A stretch of 64,000 bases of DNA from Phycisphaerales bacterium (GCA_020846975.1 JADLCX010000037.1:1-64000); one strand, 5' to 3'; positions 44,926-53,535 are shown, counted from the stretch's first letter. Notes: a model not told the origin generated them from the sequence alone. Numbers and translations are program-made.

Positions 44926-44954
44926 TTGCATCGGTGCCAATGGCGTGCTAATTT
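44926..44954 (+). promoter_or_regulatory. Extended -10 promoter of the candidate non-coding RNA
   Basis: TTGCAT (44926-44931), a 17-nt spacer, and TAATTT (44949-44954) preceded by TGC, an extended -10. Transcription would start near 44961, directed away from the GH57-like gene. Confidence 0.6.
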
Positions 44955-45283
44955 CCAGTCTAACTGGTTCTGGGGAGAGAGAAACCCCTCAACCCGTTTG
45001 TTTGGACGGCATGTCCCGCTGTGGGCGGGTGGTGCGGCGTGGTGGTCTGTGCGTACAACCGCCGCGAGCGCGTGGTCTTGAGGGGATTCTTCTCGTTCAC
45101 TTTCGCCGACACCAAGCGCCCGACCTCGCCGCCCCGGATGGCCGCGTGGGATGGAGTGCCGAGTGCTGCGCGTGAAACATGGATTTGTCCCACCCTGACT
45201 TGTTGACCGCGAGGGCGGCGGGTCAGCGGTGCACGGACTCTCTCTCGCCGGGGTGGCGAAAGCCCCCCGGCGGGTGTGTTTTT
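44955..45283 (+). ncRNA. Candidate stand-alone structured RNA of unknown class
   Basis: About 325 nt from the predicted start to the terminator, with no credible coding frame. Visible local pairings are GGGG/CCCC (44972-44988), CCGC/GCGG enclosed by CTGAC/GTCAG (45194-45225), and GTGGGA/TCCCAC closing a 45-nt loop (45145-45193). The 3' end is the hairpin terminator. A 61-codon frame (45021-45206) overlaps it but has no Shine-Dalgarno. Conserved marks of RNase P RNA, tmRNA, SRP RNA and cobalamin riboswitches were looked for and not found. No matching gene follows within 200 nt on this strand, so it is not obviously a riboswitch leader. Confidence 0.5.
45247..45283 (+). terminator. Intrinsic terminator with GAAA tetraloop
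   Basis: GCCGGGG-T-GGC / GCCCCCCGGC pairs into 10 bp with one bulged T around a GAAA loop (45247-45271), followed by GGGTGTG and five T (45279-45283). Confidence 0.85.
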
Positions 45284-45443
45284 GGGGTTCGGCAAGGCCA
45301 TCAACGGGCCAAAGTCCGAGTTGACCAATCGACAGGATTGATCGGATTCTGACAAATCCGGCTACCGCGATCGGTAAATTGGGGGTATCTTGCGGATGCG
45401 TCCCGCGCGTCGCGGGCGTTCGTGACCAACCAGTCATGAGAGT

Positions 45444-45476
45444 ACCCGCGGCCTTGTCTCCACCAGGACCGCGGGT
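45444..45476. terminator. Hairpin between the RNA candidate and the ABC ATPase gene
   Basis: ACCCGCGG / CCGCGGGT pairs (45444-45451 and 45469-45476) around a 17-nt loop. It lies 29 nt downstream of the ATPase stop codon on the minus strand but has a short T-tract (TTT) only on the plus strand, so it may act in either or both directions. Confidence 0.5.
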
Positions 45477-45504
45477 TTGCCGAGAAGCGAGTCACGCCCG
45501 GCGG

Positions 45505-46674
45505 TCAGTTCACACGGGCCGCCGGCAGAACGACCAGGTCGTCGGGATCGGCGCTGAGCGTGACCTTCTCGCCGACGCTCGTGCCCGCACGGGGGTTAAG
45601 CAGCGAAGCACGGATACGAATGACCTCACCGGACGAGCCCGCGAGTTCCGTGAGGAGTTGCGCCGTCTCGCCGAGGTAGGTGGACGCTTCGACACGGCCG
45701 AACATGTTGTTGCGCCCGTCGGAGGTGTTGATACGGACGGCCTCGGGACGGAGCGAAACCACGAGGTTGGTCGAACTGTCGATCGAATCCGCGGCCGATG
45801 TGCCGACAAGGCGCCCGATGGGCGTCTGCACGGCGATATGGCGGCCCTGTTGCTCGACGAAGCGAGCGGGGATGAAGTTGGTCTCGCCGAGGAACTCAGC
45901 CACGAACGGGGATGAGGGCCTACGGTACAGCTCATCGGGCGGACCGACCTGCACGACGCGGCCTCGATTGACGATGGCCACGCGATCGGCCATCGAGAGA
46001 GCTTCCTTCTGATCGTGGGTCACGTAGACGCCCGTGATCCCGGACTGTTTGCAGATACGTCTGATCTCGGACCGCAACTCGATCCGGAGTTTGGCGTCGA
46101 GGTTGGACAGCGGTTCGTCCAGCAGGAGCACATCGGGGCGGATCACCAGCGCCCGAGCGAGGGCGACCCGCTGCTGCTGGCCGCCGGAGAGCTGGTTGGG
46201 CCGCCGCTGGGCGTATTGGCCCATCTGCACGGCGTCGAGAGCCTCCGCGACGCGGCGGTCCCGCTCGGCGGCGACGACCTTCCGTACGTTCAGCCCGAAC
46301 GCGACGTTCTGGGCGACCGTCATGTGGGGCCAGAGGGCGTAACTCTGGAAGACCATGCCCGTGTTCCGCTTGTTGGGCGGGACATTGGTCATGTCGCGAG
46401 ACCACTCGATCGCGCCCGTGGCGGAGTTGACGCGCTCGAAGGTGATGAGGCCGGAGGTGGGTTCGAGGAACCCGGCGATCATGCGGAGGAGCGTGGTCTT
46501 TCCGCAGCCGGAGGGGCCGAGAAGGAAGAACAGTTCGCCGGCATTGATCGTGAGCGTGACATCGTCGACGGCGACGGTGTGGGACGGCTTGGCCGCACCC
46601 TTGCCCCCCCCACCGCCCGCGGCGAAGGCGTCGAACTGCTTGGTAAGTCGCTCGAGCCGGATGTTCGTGGCCAT
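45505..46674 (-). CDS. ABC transporter ATP-binding protein, MalK/UgpC/FbpC type
   Basis: This 389-residue ATPase has Walker [10 protein letters not shown] (53-61), Q-loop [10 protein letters not shown], signature LSGGQQQR, Walker [14 protein letters not shown] and switch His in YVTHDQKEA. It ends with a TOBE/OB-fold regulatory domain (SLRPEAVRI). This is the CUT1-type arrangement used by sugar, glycerol-3-phosphate or iron importers. An unusual Gly-rich insert ([16 protein letters not shown], about 17-32) sits between the first two strands. No permease or binding-protein gene is adjacent, so it may serve several importers, as MsmK does. Start 46674 puts the first beta strand at residue 4. It is divergent from the DUF721 gene (57 nt). 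Confidence 0.93.
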   Translation of the reverse strand: MATNIRLERLTKQFDAFAAGGGGGKGAAKPSHTVAVDDVTLTINAGELFFLLGPSGCGKTTLLRMIAGFLEPTSGLITFERVNSATGAIEWSRDMTNVPPNKRNTGMVFQSYALWPHMTVAQNVAFGLNVRKVVAAERDRRVAEALDAVQMGQYAQRRPNQLSGGQQQRVALARALVIRPDVLLLDEPLSNLDAKLRIELRSEIRRICKQSGITGVYVTHDQKEALSMADRVAIVNRGRVVQVGPPDELYRRPSSPFVAEFLGETNFIPARFVEQQGRHIAVQTPIGRLVGTSAADSIDSSTNLVVSLRPEAVRINTSDGRNNMFGRVEASTYLGETAQLLTELAGSSGEVIRIRASLLNPRAGTSVGEKVTLSADPDDLVVLPAARVN

Positions 46675-46731
46675 GTGAGCCAGACGGTAGCCGATGCGGG
46701 CGGCGGGTGCGCGCGATATGCTGCGCGAGCG

Positions 46732-47100
46732 ATGGACCATCCCGACTGGGATCAACTGGGTCGGGTGAGGCGAACTCGGGTTCGCGAATCTCCGAGTGGC
46801 GACCTGCGCCGGCTGTTCCTTGCGCAGGCGCCCGAGCTCCGACGGCTGCGCCGGCAACTGGCGGGGATCGCGGCCTCGTGGGCCGAGACGATTCCCCCGG
46901 AGATCGCCGCGAGGACTCGGCTCGAAGGCATATCCCGCGGCGTGCTCCGCGTGGGTGTGCCGGATTCGGCCGCGGCGTACGAGCTCGATCGCGTGCTGCG
47001 CTCGGGTGCCGAGGCGGTCGTGCTCCGTGGCGGCGGCGCGGGGGTGCGGAGCGTGCGGGTCGTGGTGAGCAGTGAACTCGGCTCGGGCCCAATGTCGTAA
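46732..47100 (+). CDS. DUF721/DciA-like protein
   Basis: This 122-residue protein has the DUF721 layout: a helical start, a central WAETIPPEIAARTRLEGISRGVLRVGVPDSAAAYELDRVL block, and a beta strand ending in VRVVVSS. DUF721 contains DciA, which helps load the replicative helicase in bacteria lacking DnaC. The N-terminal 25 residues are Arg-rich, typical of DNA-binding members. ATG 46732 fits the domain start; a longer upstream frame lies within the divergent ATPase promoter and is rejected. A short hairpin (GGCGTG/CACGCC, 47138-47158) follows. The identity is reasonable, but the family is variable. Confidence 0.65.
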   Translation: MDHPDWDQLGRVRRTRVRESPSGDLRRLFLAQAPELRRLRRQLAGIAASWAETIPPEIAARTRLEGISRGVLRVGVPDSAAAYELDRVLRSGAEAVVLRGGGAGVRSVRVVVSSELGSGPMS

Positions 47101-47451
47101 TCCGCCTATTTAGGGGACACGAGGCACATTTCGCGTTGGCGTGCTCGTCGAACACGCCGAGTTTGGAGAACTCAGCCAAATTCGTGTTGATTTTGGTGGT
47201 GGTTATGGTACCTTCTGCCGTCCGAGAAGCCCCGAATGCGGGGTGTGCGAGGGTCTGAGAGAGAGATTCACGCACAAACTGGGTTGGTCGCGCCGCCGCG
47301 GGAGCGCGGGGGCGTGTCTGGTTGGCGGTGACGCAGCGTCATCGGCGACCCGACTGATCGGAGAGTGTTCGCCGCACTGGAGTAAGGCGCGGCGGGATGA
47401 GTGTGCGAGAGTGAGCGCCGGAAGGACCTCCGGCGCGGAGGAGAGAGATCC
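47101..47451 (+). promoter_or_regulatory. Structured leader of the second PEP-CTERM-like gene
   Basis: A possible -10 TATGGT (47204-47209) predicts a start near 47216. From 47220 the sequence carries GTCCG..GCCCCG..CGGGGTGT..GGGTCT, like the leader motif upstream of the 16091 gene. Further on are a palindrome TGACGC-A-GCGTCA (47329-47341) and a perfect 8-bp hairpin GCGCCGGA/TCCGGCGC (47415-47436). That hairpin ends one base before the GGAGGAG ribosome-binding site, which could gate translation. CCTATTTAGG at 47105 also occurs at 62374. Confidence 0.55.
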
Positions 47452-48303
47452 ATGAATCGAGTTGTGAACGTGGCCGCCCTGGTGGCGGCGGTGTGCGGCG
47501 CGGCGATGAGCGCGTCGGCGGATGTTCGTGAGCGCGTGGCCGTGGAGCCGGAGGCGCTCGGGTCGCGCTTTGCGACGCGCGGCGCGGTGGATGGAATCGG
47601 GTTCGAGGCCGGCGAGGGGTTTGTGCTCGGCGACATCGCGGGCCAGAACGGGTGGCTGACCAACAGCAACCCGTTGGGCGATCCGCCCGTGCTGATCGGC
47701 GACATGCGAGTCACCGATGGCGTCAACGACGGGAACGGGAGCGCGAACGCGCTTCGATTCAGCGTGGGGCCGCAGGCCCAGGGCACTGCCGGCATCGCTC
47801 AGGCGCCGTTGACGCTCGGGTCGAACCAGGTCACGGTGGACACGAAGATCGATGATGATTTCGGTGCGAACTACTTCGTCCGTGGGCTTGCGCTCGCGAG
47901 CGGTGGCGGGGCGACGCTCTCGTTCCTTGTCGAGTTCGACTATCGTGGCAGCATCTTCGTGCAGAATCCGTCGAGCGGTGACTTCACAGACACCCTGGCC
48001 GCCTGGGGCCAGGGCCTGTGGCGCTCGCTGGATGTCGTGATCATCAACAACGCGTCCGACAGCGCGATCGATTACTTCTACAACGGCAACCTGATCTTCC
48101 AGCACACGGGACTTCCCGCCGGGTTGTACCTCGATGTCGTGCAGTTCGGGCACGATAACTTCCAGGCGATCGGCAACGGCTCGTTCAGCGGTGAGCCCGT
48201 GCCGGCCGGGTACTTCGACAACCTTCGCGTCGTGCCCACACCTGGCGCGGCCGGCTTGCTGGCGATGGGCGGACTGCTGAGTGTTCGTCGCCGTCGTCGC
48301 TGA
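47452..48303 (+). CDS. Exported protein with PEP-CTERM-like sorting tail
   Basis: This 283-residue protein has a signal peptide (VVNVAALVAAVCGAAMSASA), a jelly-roll-like beta domain (IAGQNGWLTNSN, ALRFSVGPQAQG, FLVEFDYRGSIFVQ, VIINNASDSAIDYFYNGN) and the tail VVPTPGAAGLLAMGGLLSVRRRRR: motif, helix and Arg cluster. The beta domain is like concanavalin/laminin-G-type domains of planctomycete surface proteins. GGAGGAG precedes ATG 47452. A very strong terminator follows 30 nt after the stop, so it is transcribed alone. Like the 16091 protein it uses PTPG rather than VPEP. The two share tail type and leader motif but little sequence in their ectodomains. Confidence 0.85.
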   Translation: MNRVVNVAALVAAVCGAAMSASADVRERVAVEPEALGSRFATRGAVDGIGFEAGEGFVLGDIAGQNGWLTNSNPLGDPPVLIGDMRVTDGVNDGNGSANALRFSVGPQAQGTAGIAQAPLTLGSNQVTVDTKIDDDFGANYFVRGLALASGGGATLSFLVEFDYRGSIFVQNPSSGDFTDTLAAWGQGLWRSLDVVIINNASDSAIDYFYNGNLIFQHTGLPAGLYLDVVQFGHDNFQAIGNGSFSGEPVPAGYFDNLRVVPTPGAAGLLAMGGLLSVRRRRR

Positions 48304-48332
48304 TCGCTCGACTTGGAACAGTTTGGAACGAT

Positions 48333-48368
48333 GACGATCGGGGCCTTGAAGCCCCGATCGTCGTTTTT
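48333..48368 (+). terminator. Intrinsic terminator after the PEP-CTERM-like gene
   Basis: GACGATCGGGGC pairs perfectly with GCCCCGATCGTC (48333-48344 and 48351-48362) around CTTGAA, followed by GTTTTT. Confidence 0.93.
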
Positions 48369-48409
48369 GCCGTGAGGCGGAAGCTGCTCGACCGGGTTAG
48401 ACTCGGCCC

Positions 48410-50056
48410 ATGCAGAGTTCATCATTGGACCGGGCCATCGAGCATCATCGAGCGGGCGAGCTGGACAAGGCGACCGCGCTGTATCGGCACGTGCTGAAGA
48501 CGGCGCGGGGTGCCGAGGCCTCGCGCGTGGGGCAGATGCTCGGTGCCGCCTTGCAGCAAGCCGGGCACATGGAGCAGGCCGAGGAGGCCCTGCACGCGGC
48601 AATCCGCGCCGAGCCGGCGCCCGCGCTGAAGGCCCGGAGCGCGCTGTCGATGATGCTCGCGGGGCGCGGGCGGTCCGGCGATGCGATCGGGGTGTGGCGA
48701 GACGCGGTTGAGGCGGCCCGTGGGCACGGATCCAAGGCCGCAGGCGAAGCACGGCTTGGGCTCGCGATCCAACTCGCGGAGTCGCGTCGCGTCGATGAGG
48801 CCGTGCGCGAGATCGATGCGCTGGCGGCTGATTTCCCGGACGTCGCGGGCGTGCGGTACGAGCGCGGGCGGCTGTTGGAGCGGCTCGGGCGACTGGCCGA
48901 AGCCCGCGACGAACTGCGGAAGACGCTCGAACTGGCCGGAGGAACCGTCGAGGCCCACATCCTGCTGGCGAGGATCGATTCGGCCGAGAGTCTGTTCGGT
49001 GATGCCAAGACGCGCCTGGAGTCGCTGCTCTCGAACGCGCCGGGGCGGCTGCGCGGCGTGCTGCTCATCGAACTTGCGGGTGTGCTGGATAAGCGGGGGG
49101 AGTACGCCGCGGCGTTCGAGGCCGCCCGAAACGGGCAGGCCCTGAACTTCGGGGCGTTGCCGCCGGGACCAGCGAGAGACGGACGGATGCACGAATGGGT
49201 CATGTCGGCATGCCTGCGGTTGACGGCCGAGCAGGTGTCGCATTGGGCCGCGTCCTCGCCAGTCACGGGTGCCGGCACGGGCGGTGTGTTGGGGAGTCCC
49301 GTGTTCCTGGTCGGGTTCCCGAGATCGGGCACCACGCTGGTCGAGCAGATGCTGGCGGCGCATCCATCGCTGGCGGTAAGCGACGAGGCCCCGCTCCTGC
49401 AGCGTGTGCGGGAGCGGTTGTTCCTGCGCTTCCGGCCGCGGGGGGAGTACCCGACCGATCTGGGAGAGTTCACGGCCGAGCAGGTGACCCGGGCACGGCG
49501 GTGGTACTCCGAACTCGCCGAGAATGCGATGGGAACCGATCGGTTGCGCGGGAAGCGGCTGGTGGACAAGCAGCCGTTGAACACGGTGGACCTGTGCTTC
49601 GCGCGGCTGCTGTTTCCCGAGAGCCCGGTGGTGTACGTGATGCGCGATCCTCGCGACGCCGTGCTGAGCACGTTCCTTCAGGGGTTCACACGCGGCGTGC
49701 CGCACCTGTTTGACCTGGAGATGACCGCCCGCCTGTTCGCGCGGTTCGGCGAGGTGTGGGAGCATAACAAGGCGGTGTTGGGGATGAAACACCTGGAGGT
49801 AAAGTACGAAGAGCTAGCCACCTCACCCGAGCGCGAGGCCCGGCGGCTGATCGAGTTCCTCGGGTTGGCGTGGAGCCCGGAAGTGCTGGCCTTCCACGAG
49901 GCTCGCCACAGGCGGTACGTGACGACCCCGAGCTACGGCGACGTTTCGCGGCCGGTGCACACGAAGGCGGTTGGGCGATGGAAGCGGTATGAGGCGCAGT
50001 TGGGGCCGGTGATGGGCGTATTGCAGCCGTGGGTGGAGCGGTTCGGGTATAAGTAA
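48410..50056 (+). CDS. TPR-sulfotransferase fusion protein
   Basis: This 548-residue protein has an N-terminal array of about six TPR-like helix pairs (residues ~1-250; for example HRAGELDKATALYRHVLK, EQAEEALHAAIRAEP). The C-terminal sulfotransferase domain has the PAPS 5'-phosphosulfate loop VGFPRSGTTLVEQMLAAHP (about 300-318), the 3'-phosphate region VMRDPRDAVLSTF, and VKYEELATSPEREARRLIEFLGL. This TPR plus tyrosylprotein-sulfotransferase-like order is common in planctomycetes and proteobacteria, probably sulfating proteins or polysaccharides. It is cytoplasmic by sequence. Its gene lies 42 nt after the terminator of the previous gene, so it has its own promoter. Confidence 0.9.
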   Translation: MQSSSLDRAIEHHRAGELDKATALYRHVLKTARGAEASRVGQMLGAALQQAGHMEQAEEALHAAIRAEPAPALKARSALSMMLAGRGRSGDAIGVWRDAVEAARGHGSKAAGEARLGLAIQLAESRRVDEAVREIDALAADFPDVAGVRYERGRLLERLGRLAEARDELRKTLELAGGTVEAHILLARIDSAESLFGDAKTRLESLLSNAPGRLRGVLLIELAGVLDKRGEYAAAFEAARNGQALNFGALPPGPARDGRMHEWVMSACLRLTAEQVSHWAASSPVTGAGTGGVLGSPVFLVGFPRSGTTLVEQMLAAHPSLAVSDEAPLLQRVRERLFLRFRPRGEYPTDLGEFTAEQVTRARRWYSELAENAMGTDRLRGKRLVDKQPLNTVDLCFARLLFPESPVVYVMRDPRDAVLSTFLQGFTRGVPHLFDLEMTARLFARFGEVWEHNKAVLGMKHLEVKYEELATSPEREARRLIEFLGLAWSPEVLAFHEARHRRYVTTPSYGDVSRPVHTKAVGRWKRYEAQLGPVMGVLQPWVERFGYK

Positions 50057-50248
50057 ACCAAGACGATCCCGGACAACACGGAGGTCTCAGAGGTTGCTCA
50101 GAGGTCACGGAGAGAGGCAAAGAAATGAGAGTCAAGCTCGTTTTCTCCGGGTTTTCTGTGTTTCCTCGGCGAACCCTGCGTTGTTCTGATTGGTCTGGCA
50201 AGCAACCAGATCGTGTGGTTCGTTGAGCTGGGTGTTTGGAGATCGGTC

Positions 50249-50704
50249 ATGGAAGCAGACGAGAATCGCGAGTTGCTGGAGCGACTGCTCGCGACGAGCG
50301 ATGCGCCCTGTCCATCGTGCGAGTACAACCTGCGCGGGTTGAAGGGGCAGCACTGCCCGGAGTGCAACCAGCGGTTGGTGCTCCGCGTCGGGCTTGCCGA
50401 GCCGCGGCTTGGCGCGTTTGTGACAGGTCTCGTGGGGATCGCGGCGGGGCTCGGGTTCTGCGGTCTGCTGGGCATCTATTTTCTGGTGTACTTGATCCAT
50501 CGCAACTTCCAGTTCGCAGGACCGGGGGCCGCGATCGTCCCGTTGCCGATCGGGACGACGTTGTGCGGCGGGCTCTTGTGGTGGTGGATCGACAGGCGCG
50601 GATGGCTGGGTCGGAAGGAGAGGGGCCCGAGGTGGGCCATCACCGCGGCCGTATTCGCGGTATCGCTGGTGTGTCCGCTGGCGTTCACGGTATTGATCAG
50701 GTGA
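50249..50704 (+). CDS. Zinc-ribbon membrane protein, paralogue 1
   Basis: This 151-residue protein has a short helix, then a zinc ribbon CPSCEYNLRGL..QHCPECNQRL (two CxxC pairs) and three predicted membrane helices with the lumen-facing WWWIDRRGWLGRK. The CPxCxYNLRGL..CPEC block is a planctomycete-type module that I do not recognise as a named family. Two paralogues lie at 50738 and 52960. ATG 50249 follows GGAGAT by about 5 nt. The gene is the first of a tight plus-strand series that also holds SpoVR. A membrane-attached metal or redox role is only a guess. Confidence 0.75.
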   Translation: MEADENRELLERLLATSDAPCPSCEYNLRGLKGQHCPECNQRLVLRVGLAEPRLGAFVTGLVGIAAGLGFCGLLGIYFLVYLIHRNFQFAGPGAAIVPLPIGTTLCGGLLWWWIDRRGWLGRKERGPRWAITAAVFAVSLVCPLAFTVLIR

Positions 50705-50737
50705 GCGGGTCGGCGCGAAGGCAACGAGGGATCACCG

Positions 50738-51211
50738 ATGAAACCGACGGCGAGCGGCGATGGTGAGGACCTGGTGAGGTATCTGAGCACGCGCGACGTG
50801 TCATGTCCCGCGTGCGGGTACAACCTGCGCGGCCTCACCGCCGACAAGTGCCCGGAGTGCAATCAGCATCTCGAGTTGCGGGTGGCGTTGAGCGAACCGC
50901 GGCTCGGGCCATATCTTGCGGCGATGCTCGGTCTGCTCGCGGGGGGCGGCGCCGCGTTCGTCGTGGTGGTCGGCGCGGTGTGCATCTCCATGGTGCAAGG
51001 CTGGCCGCGGCCGGACATGACGTGGACCGTGTTCGGGCTACCGTCGGTGATGTCGGTTGTGCTTCTGGTGTTGGCCGCGTGGCTGCTGCGATCGCGGCCG
51101 TGGTTCCGCGGCCTGTCGCGGGCCGGGCGCGGCTGGACGATTGGAGGTTGCTGGGGGCTGACCGCCATGTTCTTGGCGTGGTTTCTGATCTCGGTCGCTC
51201 ACCTTGCATGA
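50738..51211 (+). CDS. Zinc-ribbon membrane protein, paralogue 2
   Basis: This 157-residue protein has the same design as the 50249 product: CPACGYNLRGLTADKCPECNQHLELRVALSEPRLGPY, then three or four membrane helices ending in an RxxR region and a final hydrophobic helix. The segment after the ribbon (LRVALSEPRLG) matches LRVGLAEPRLG of paralogue 1, so the two arose by local duplication. GAGGG lies 8 nt before ATG 50738, and the gap to paralogue 1 is 33 nt, so they are probably cotranscribed. The function is unknown. Confidence 0.75.
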   Translation: MKPTASGDGEDLVRYLSTRDVSCPACGYNLRGLTADKCPECNQHLELRVALSEPRLGPYLAAMLGLLAGGGAAFVVVVGAVCISMVQGWPRPDMTWTVFGLPSVMSVVLLVLAAWLLRSRPWFRGLSRAGRGWTIGGCWGLTAMFLAWFLISVAHLA

Positions 51212-51359
51212 ACGATGTGTATAGCGGCGATCCCGCAAGGCGAACTCGGCGTATGTATGGGTGGAATGGGGCGCTCAAACTGCCGATAACGTCGTTGTTG
51301 CCGTCATCCTCTCTCGTAACGCTCCCGAACCCGCCGCGGAGCGTCGGGGTACCCAGACC

Positions 51360-52913
51360 ATGCCCGCCGCCACCAACACCGACCTCTCGCCCGAACTGCT
51401 CGCGCACATGCAGGCCATCAAGGCCAAGGCGATCGAGTACGGGCTGACGTTCCCCGAGGTGATCTATGAAGTGCTGCCGTTCGACGTGATGAATCAGATC
51501 GCGTCGTACTCGGGGTTTCCGGTGCGTTACCCGCACTGGAAGTGGGGCATGGAATACGAATCGCTGAGCAAGCGTGATGCGTACGGGATGGGGCGTATCT
51601 ACGAGATGGTGATCAACACCGATCCGTGCTACGCCTACCTGCAGGAGAGCAACACCGTCACGGACCAGAAGCTGGTGATGGCGCACGTGTACGGGCACGC
51701 GGACTTCTTCAAGAACAACTGCTGGTTCGCCAAGACCAACAAGAAAATGATGGACGAGATGGCCAACCACGCGACGCGCGTGCGGCGGCACATCGAGCGG
51801 CAGGGGCAGGATGTGGTGGAGCGGTTTCTTGATGCGTGCCTCTCGATCGAGCACCTTATCGATCCGCACTCGATGTTCATGACCAGGGAAGGGCCGAGGG
51901 GTGAGGGCCGAGGCCCCAGGGGCGACGGCGAAGGCGGGTTCGTTCCGGACAAGCTGCCGGCCAAGGAGTACATGGACCCGTTCATCAACCCCGCGGGGGA
52001 GATGAAGCGGCAGAAGGAGGAGTTCGAGAAGAAGCGCGAGGCGGAGAAGGGGCGGATCCCGGCGCGGCCCACGCGCGATGTGCTGCTGTTCCTGCTCCGC
52101 TACGCGCCGCTCGAGGACTGGCAGCAGGACATCCTCACGATCGTGCGCGATGAGGCGTACTACTTCGCGCCCCAGGCGATGACGAAGGTGATGAACGAGG
52201 GCTGGGCCGTGTACTGGCACAGTAAACTGATGACGCAGCACTTCGTCGAGGCCAAGGAGATCATCCAGTACGCCGACCAGCACTCGGGCGTGCTGGCGAT
52301 GGCGCCGGGCGGATTCAACCCGTACAAGATCGGGTACGAGCTGTTCCGCGACATCGAGCGGCGCTGGGATACCGGGCAGCACGGACCGGCGTGGGAGAAC
52401 CTCGAGGGCGTCGGCGCGAAGGAGGGCTACGACGACAAGAGCCGCAAGGGGAGGGAGAAGATCTTCGAGGTGCGCCGCATCTACAACGACGTGCAGTTCA
52501 TCGACGAGTTCCTGACCCCCGAGTTCGTCGAGCGGAACAAGATGTACCAGTACCGGCGTGACCCGAGCACGGGCGAGATGAAGATCGTGTCGCGCGACTT
52601 CGAGCGGATCAAGCAGACGCTGCTGTACCGGCTGACGAACATGGGCCAGCCGTTCATCTACGTGGTCGATGCCAACTACCGCAACCGGGGCGAGCTGTAC
52701 CTGGCGCACCAGTTCAACGGGCTGGAGGTCGAGGTCGCCAAGGCGCGGGAGGTGCTGCGGAATCTGCGGATCATCTGGGGCCGGCCGGTGCACCTGCAGG
52801 CGCGGCTGGACGACGACCAGTACCTCTTCTCCTGCGAGGACCCGGAGAGCGAGAACGTGAAGAAAGAGAAGATCGCGGCGGGCACGCAGCGGCCGGCGCA
52901 CACGATCGAATAG
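51360..52913 (+). CDS. SpoVR family protein
   Basis: This 517-residue protein matches SpoVR/YcgB over its length. Motifs include IYEVLPFDVMNQIASY, FPVRYPHWKWGMEYESL, YCYLQ-like CYAYLQESN, VMAHVYGHADFFKNN, VRDEAYYFAPQA, KVMNEGWAVYWHSKLM, and the C-terminal VVDANYRNRGELYLAHQFNG. SpoVR is needed for spore cortex in Bacillus; in other bacteria YcgB-type proteins often lie beside a PrkA serine kinase and a YeaH-like von Willebrand protein in stress regulons. Neither partner is present here. ATG 51360 follows a weak GGGG. An internal Gly/Arg-rich loop (about 178-190) is not in E. coli YcgB. It is flanked by zinc-ribbon membrane proteins. Confidence 0.95.
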   Translation: MPAATNTDLSPELLAHMQAIKAKAIEYGLTFPEVIYEVLPFDVMNQIASYSGFPVRYPHWKWGMEYESLSKRDAYGMGRIYEMVINTDPCYAYLQESNTVTDQKLVMAHVYGHADFFKNNCWFAKTNKKMMDEMANHATRVRRHIERQGQDVVERFLDACLSIEHLIDPHSMFMTREGPRGEGRGPRGDGEGGFVPDKLPAKEYMDPFINPAGEMKRQKEEFEKKREAEKGRIPARPTRDVLLFLLRYAPLEDWQQDILTIVRDEAYYFAPQAMTKVMNEGWAVYWHSKLMTQHFVEAKEIIQYADQHSGVLAMAPGGFNPYKIGYELFRDIERRWDTGQHGPAWENLEGVGAKEGYDDKSRKGREKIFEVRRIYNDVQFIDEFLTPEFVERNKMYQYRRDPSTGEMKIVSRDFERIKQTLLYRLTNMGQPFIYVVDANYRNRGELYLAHQFNGLEVEVAKAREVLRNLRIIWGRPVHLQARLDDDQYLFSCEDPESENVKKEKIAAGTQRPAHTIE

Positions 52914-52959
52914 CCGTACCGGGCGTTAACCCCGGACCGCCGCGTCGGTACAAGTCTGC

Positions 52960-53523
52960 ATGTCCCGTGATGGAGCGTTTCCCGTTCAGGCTCGCGATTC
53001 ACGCGATGCACTCGACGCGAGGTGGCGTGCGTTCGTCACGAGGAACAACATCGCCTGCCCGACGTGCGGCTACAACCTCCGCGGGCTTGAGGGCCAGAGG
53101 TGCCCTGAGTGCGGCGTGGAGTTCAATCCCTCGGCGTTGATGTACGTTGGCAGAGATGAGCCCATCGTGCGTGGGACGCTGGCGCGGCTGGGGATCATCG
53201 GTGCGTGCGGCGCGGCGGGGTTCCTGCACCTGATCGGGATGCTGGCCGCGCCGGGAACCTACCCGCTCAACCCGTGGTCGGCGGGCCGGCTCTCGAATGT
53301 TCTGGGTTTTCTGCGGGCGGTTGACCTTGCGGTCACGCTGCCGCTTGCATCGGGGGCGGCTGTTCTGATCTGGACTCGCGCAACCAGACGGAAGGACGGA
53401 TCGGTGCGAGCGCCCGGATGGCTGGAGCACGCGGCCGCGCGGCTGGGTCGCGGCCTCGGCACGTGGTGCTGGACGCTCGTGGGCATCAAGGCCGTCGTGC
53501 TGGTGGTCATCGTTTCGGGCTGA
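52960..53523 (+). CDS. Zinc-ribbon membrane protein, paralogue 3
   Basis: This 187-residue protein has a longer N-terminal helix, the zinc ribbon CPTCGYNLRGLEGQRCPECGVEF, and about three membrane helices, of which the first (IIGACGAAGFLHLIGMLAA) is well defined. The ribbon is close to paralogues 1 and 2; the membrane part has diverged, and the LRV..EPRLG segment is replaced by YVGRDEPIVRG. It follows spoVR by 46 nt and converges with the 53536 gene (12-nt gap). No enzyme motif is visible. Confidence 0.72.
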   Translation: MSRDGAFPVQARDSRDALDARWRAFVTRNNIACPTCGYNLRGLEGQRCPECGVEFNPSALMYVGRDEPIVRGTLARLGIIGACGAAGFLHLIGMLAAPGTYPLNPWSAGRLSNVLGFLRAVDLAVTLPLASGAAVLIWTRATRRKDGSVRAPGWLEHAAARLGRGLGTWCWTLVGIKAVVLVVIVSG

Positions 53524-53535
53524 GCGACGGCGAAC

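Noticed and set aside
45021..45206. Possible 61-residue protein inside the RNA candidate
   Set aside because: It has no ribosome-binding site, no recognised family, and the surrounding sequence has stems and a terminator typical of RNA. Kept as an alternative only.
44955..45283. Identity as RNase P RNA, tmRNA, SRP RNA or 6S RNA
   Set aside because: The invariant core sequences of RNase P (GAGGAAAGTCC), the tRNA-like ends of tmRNA, and the GGAAGG SRP loop are absent.
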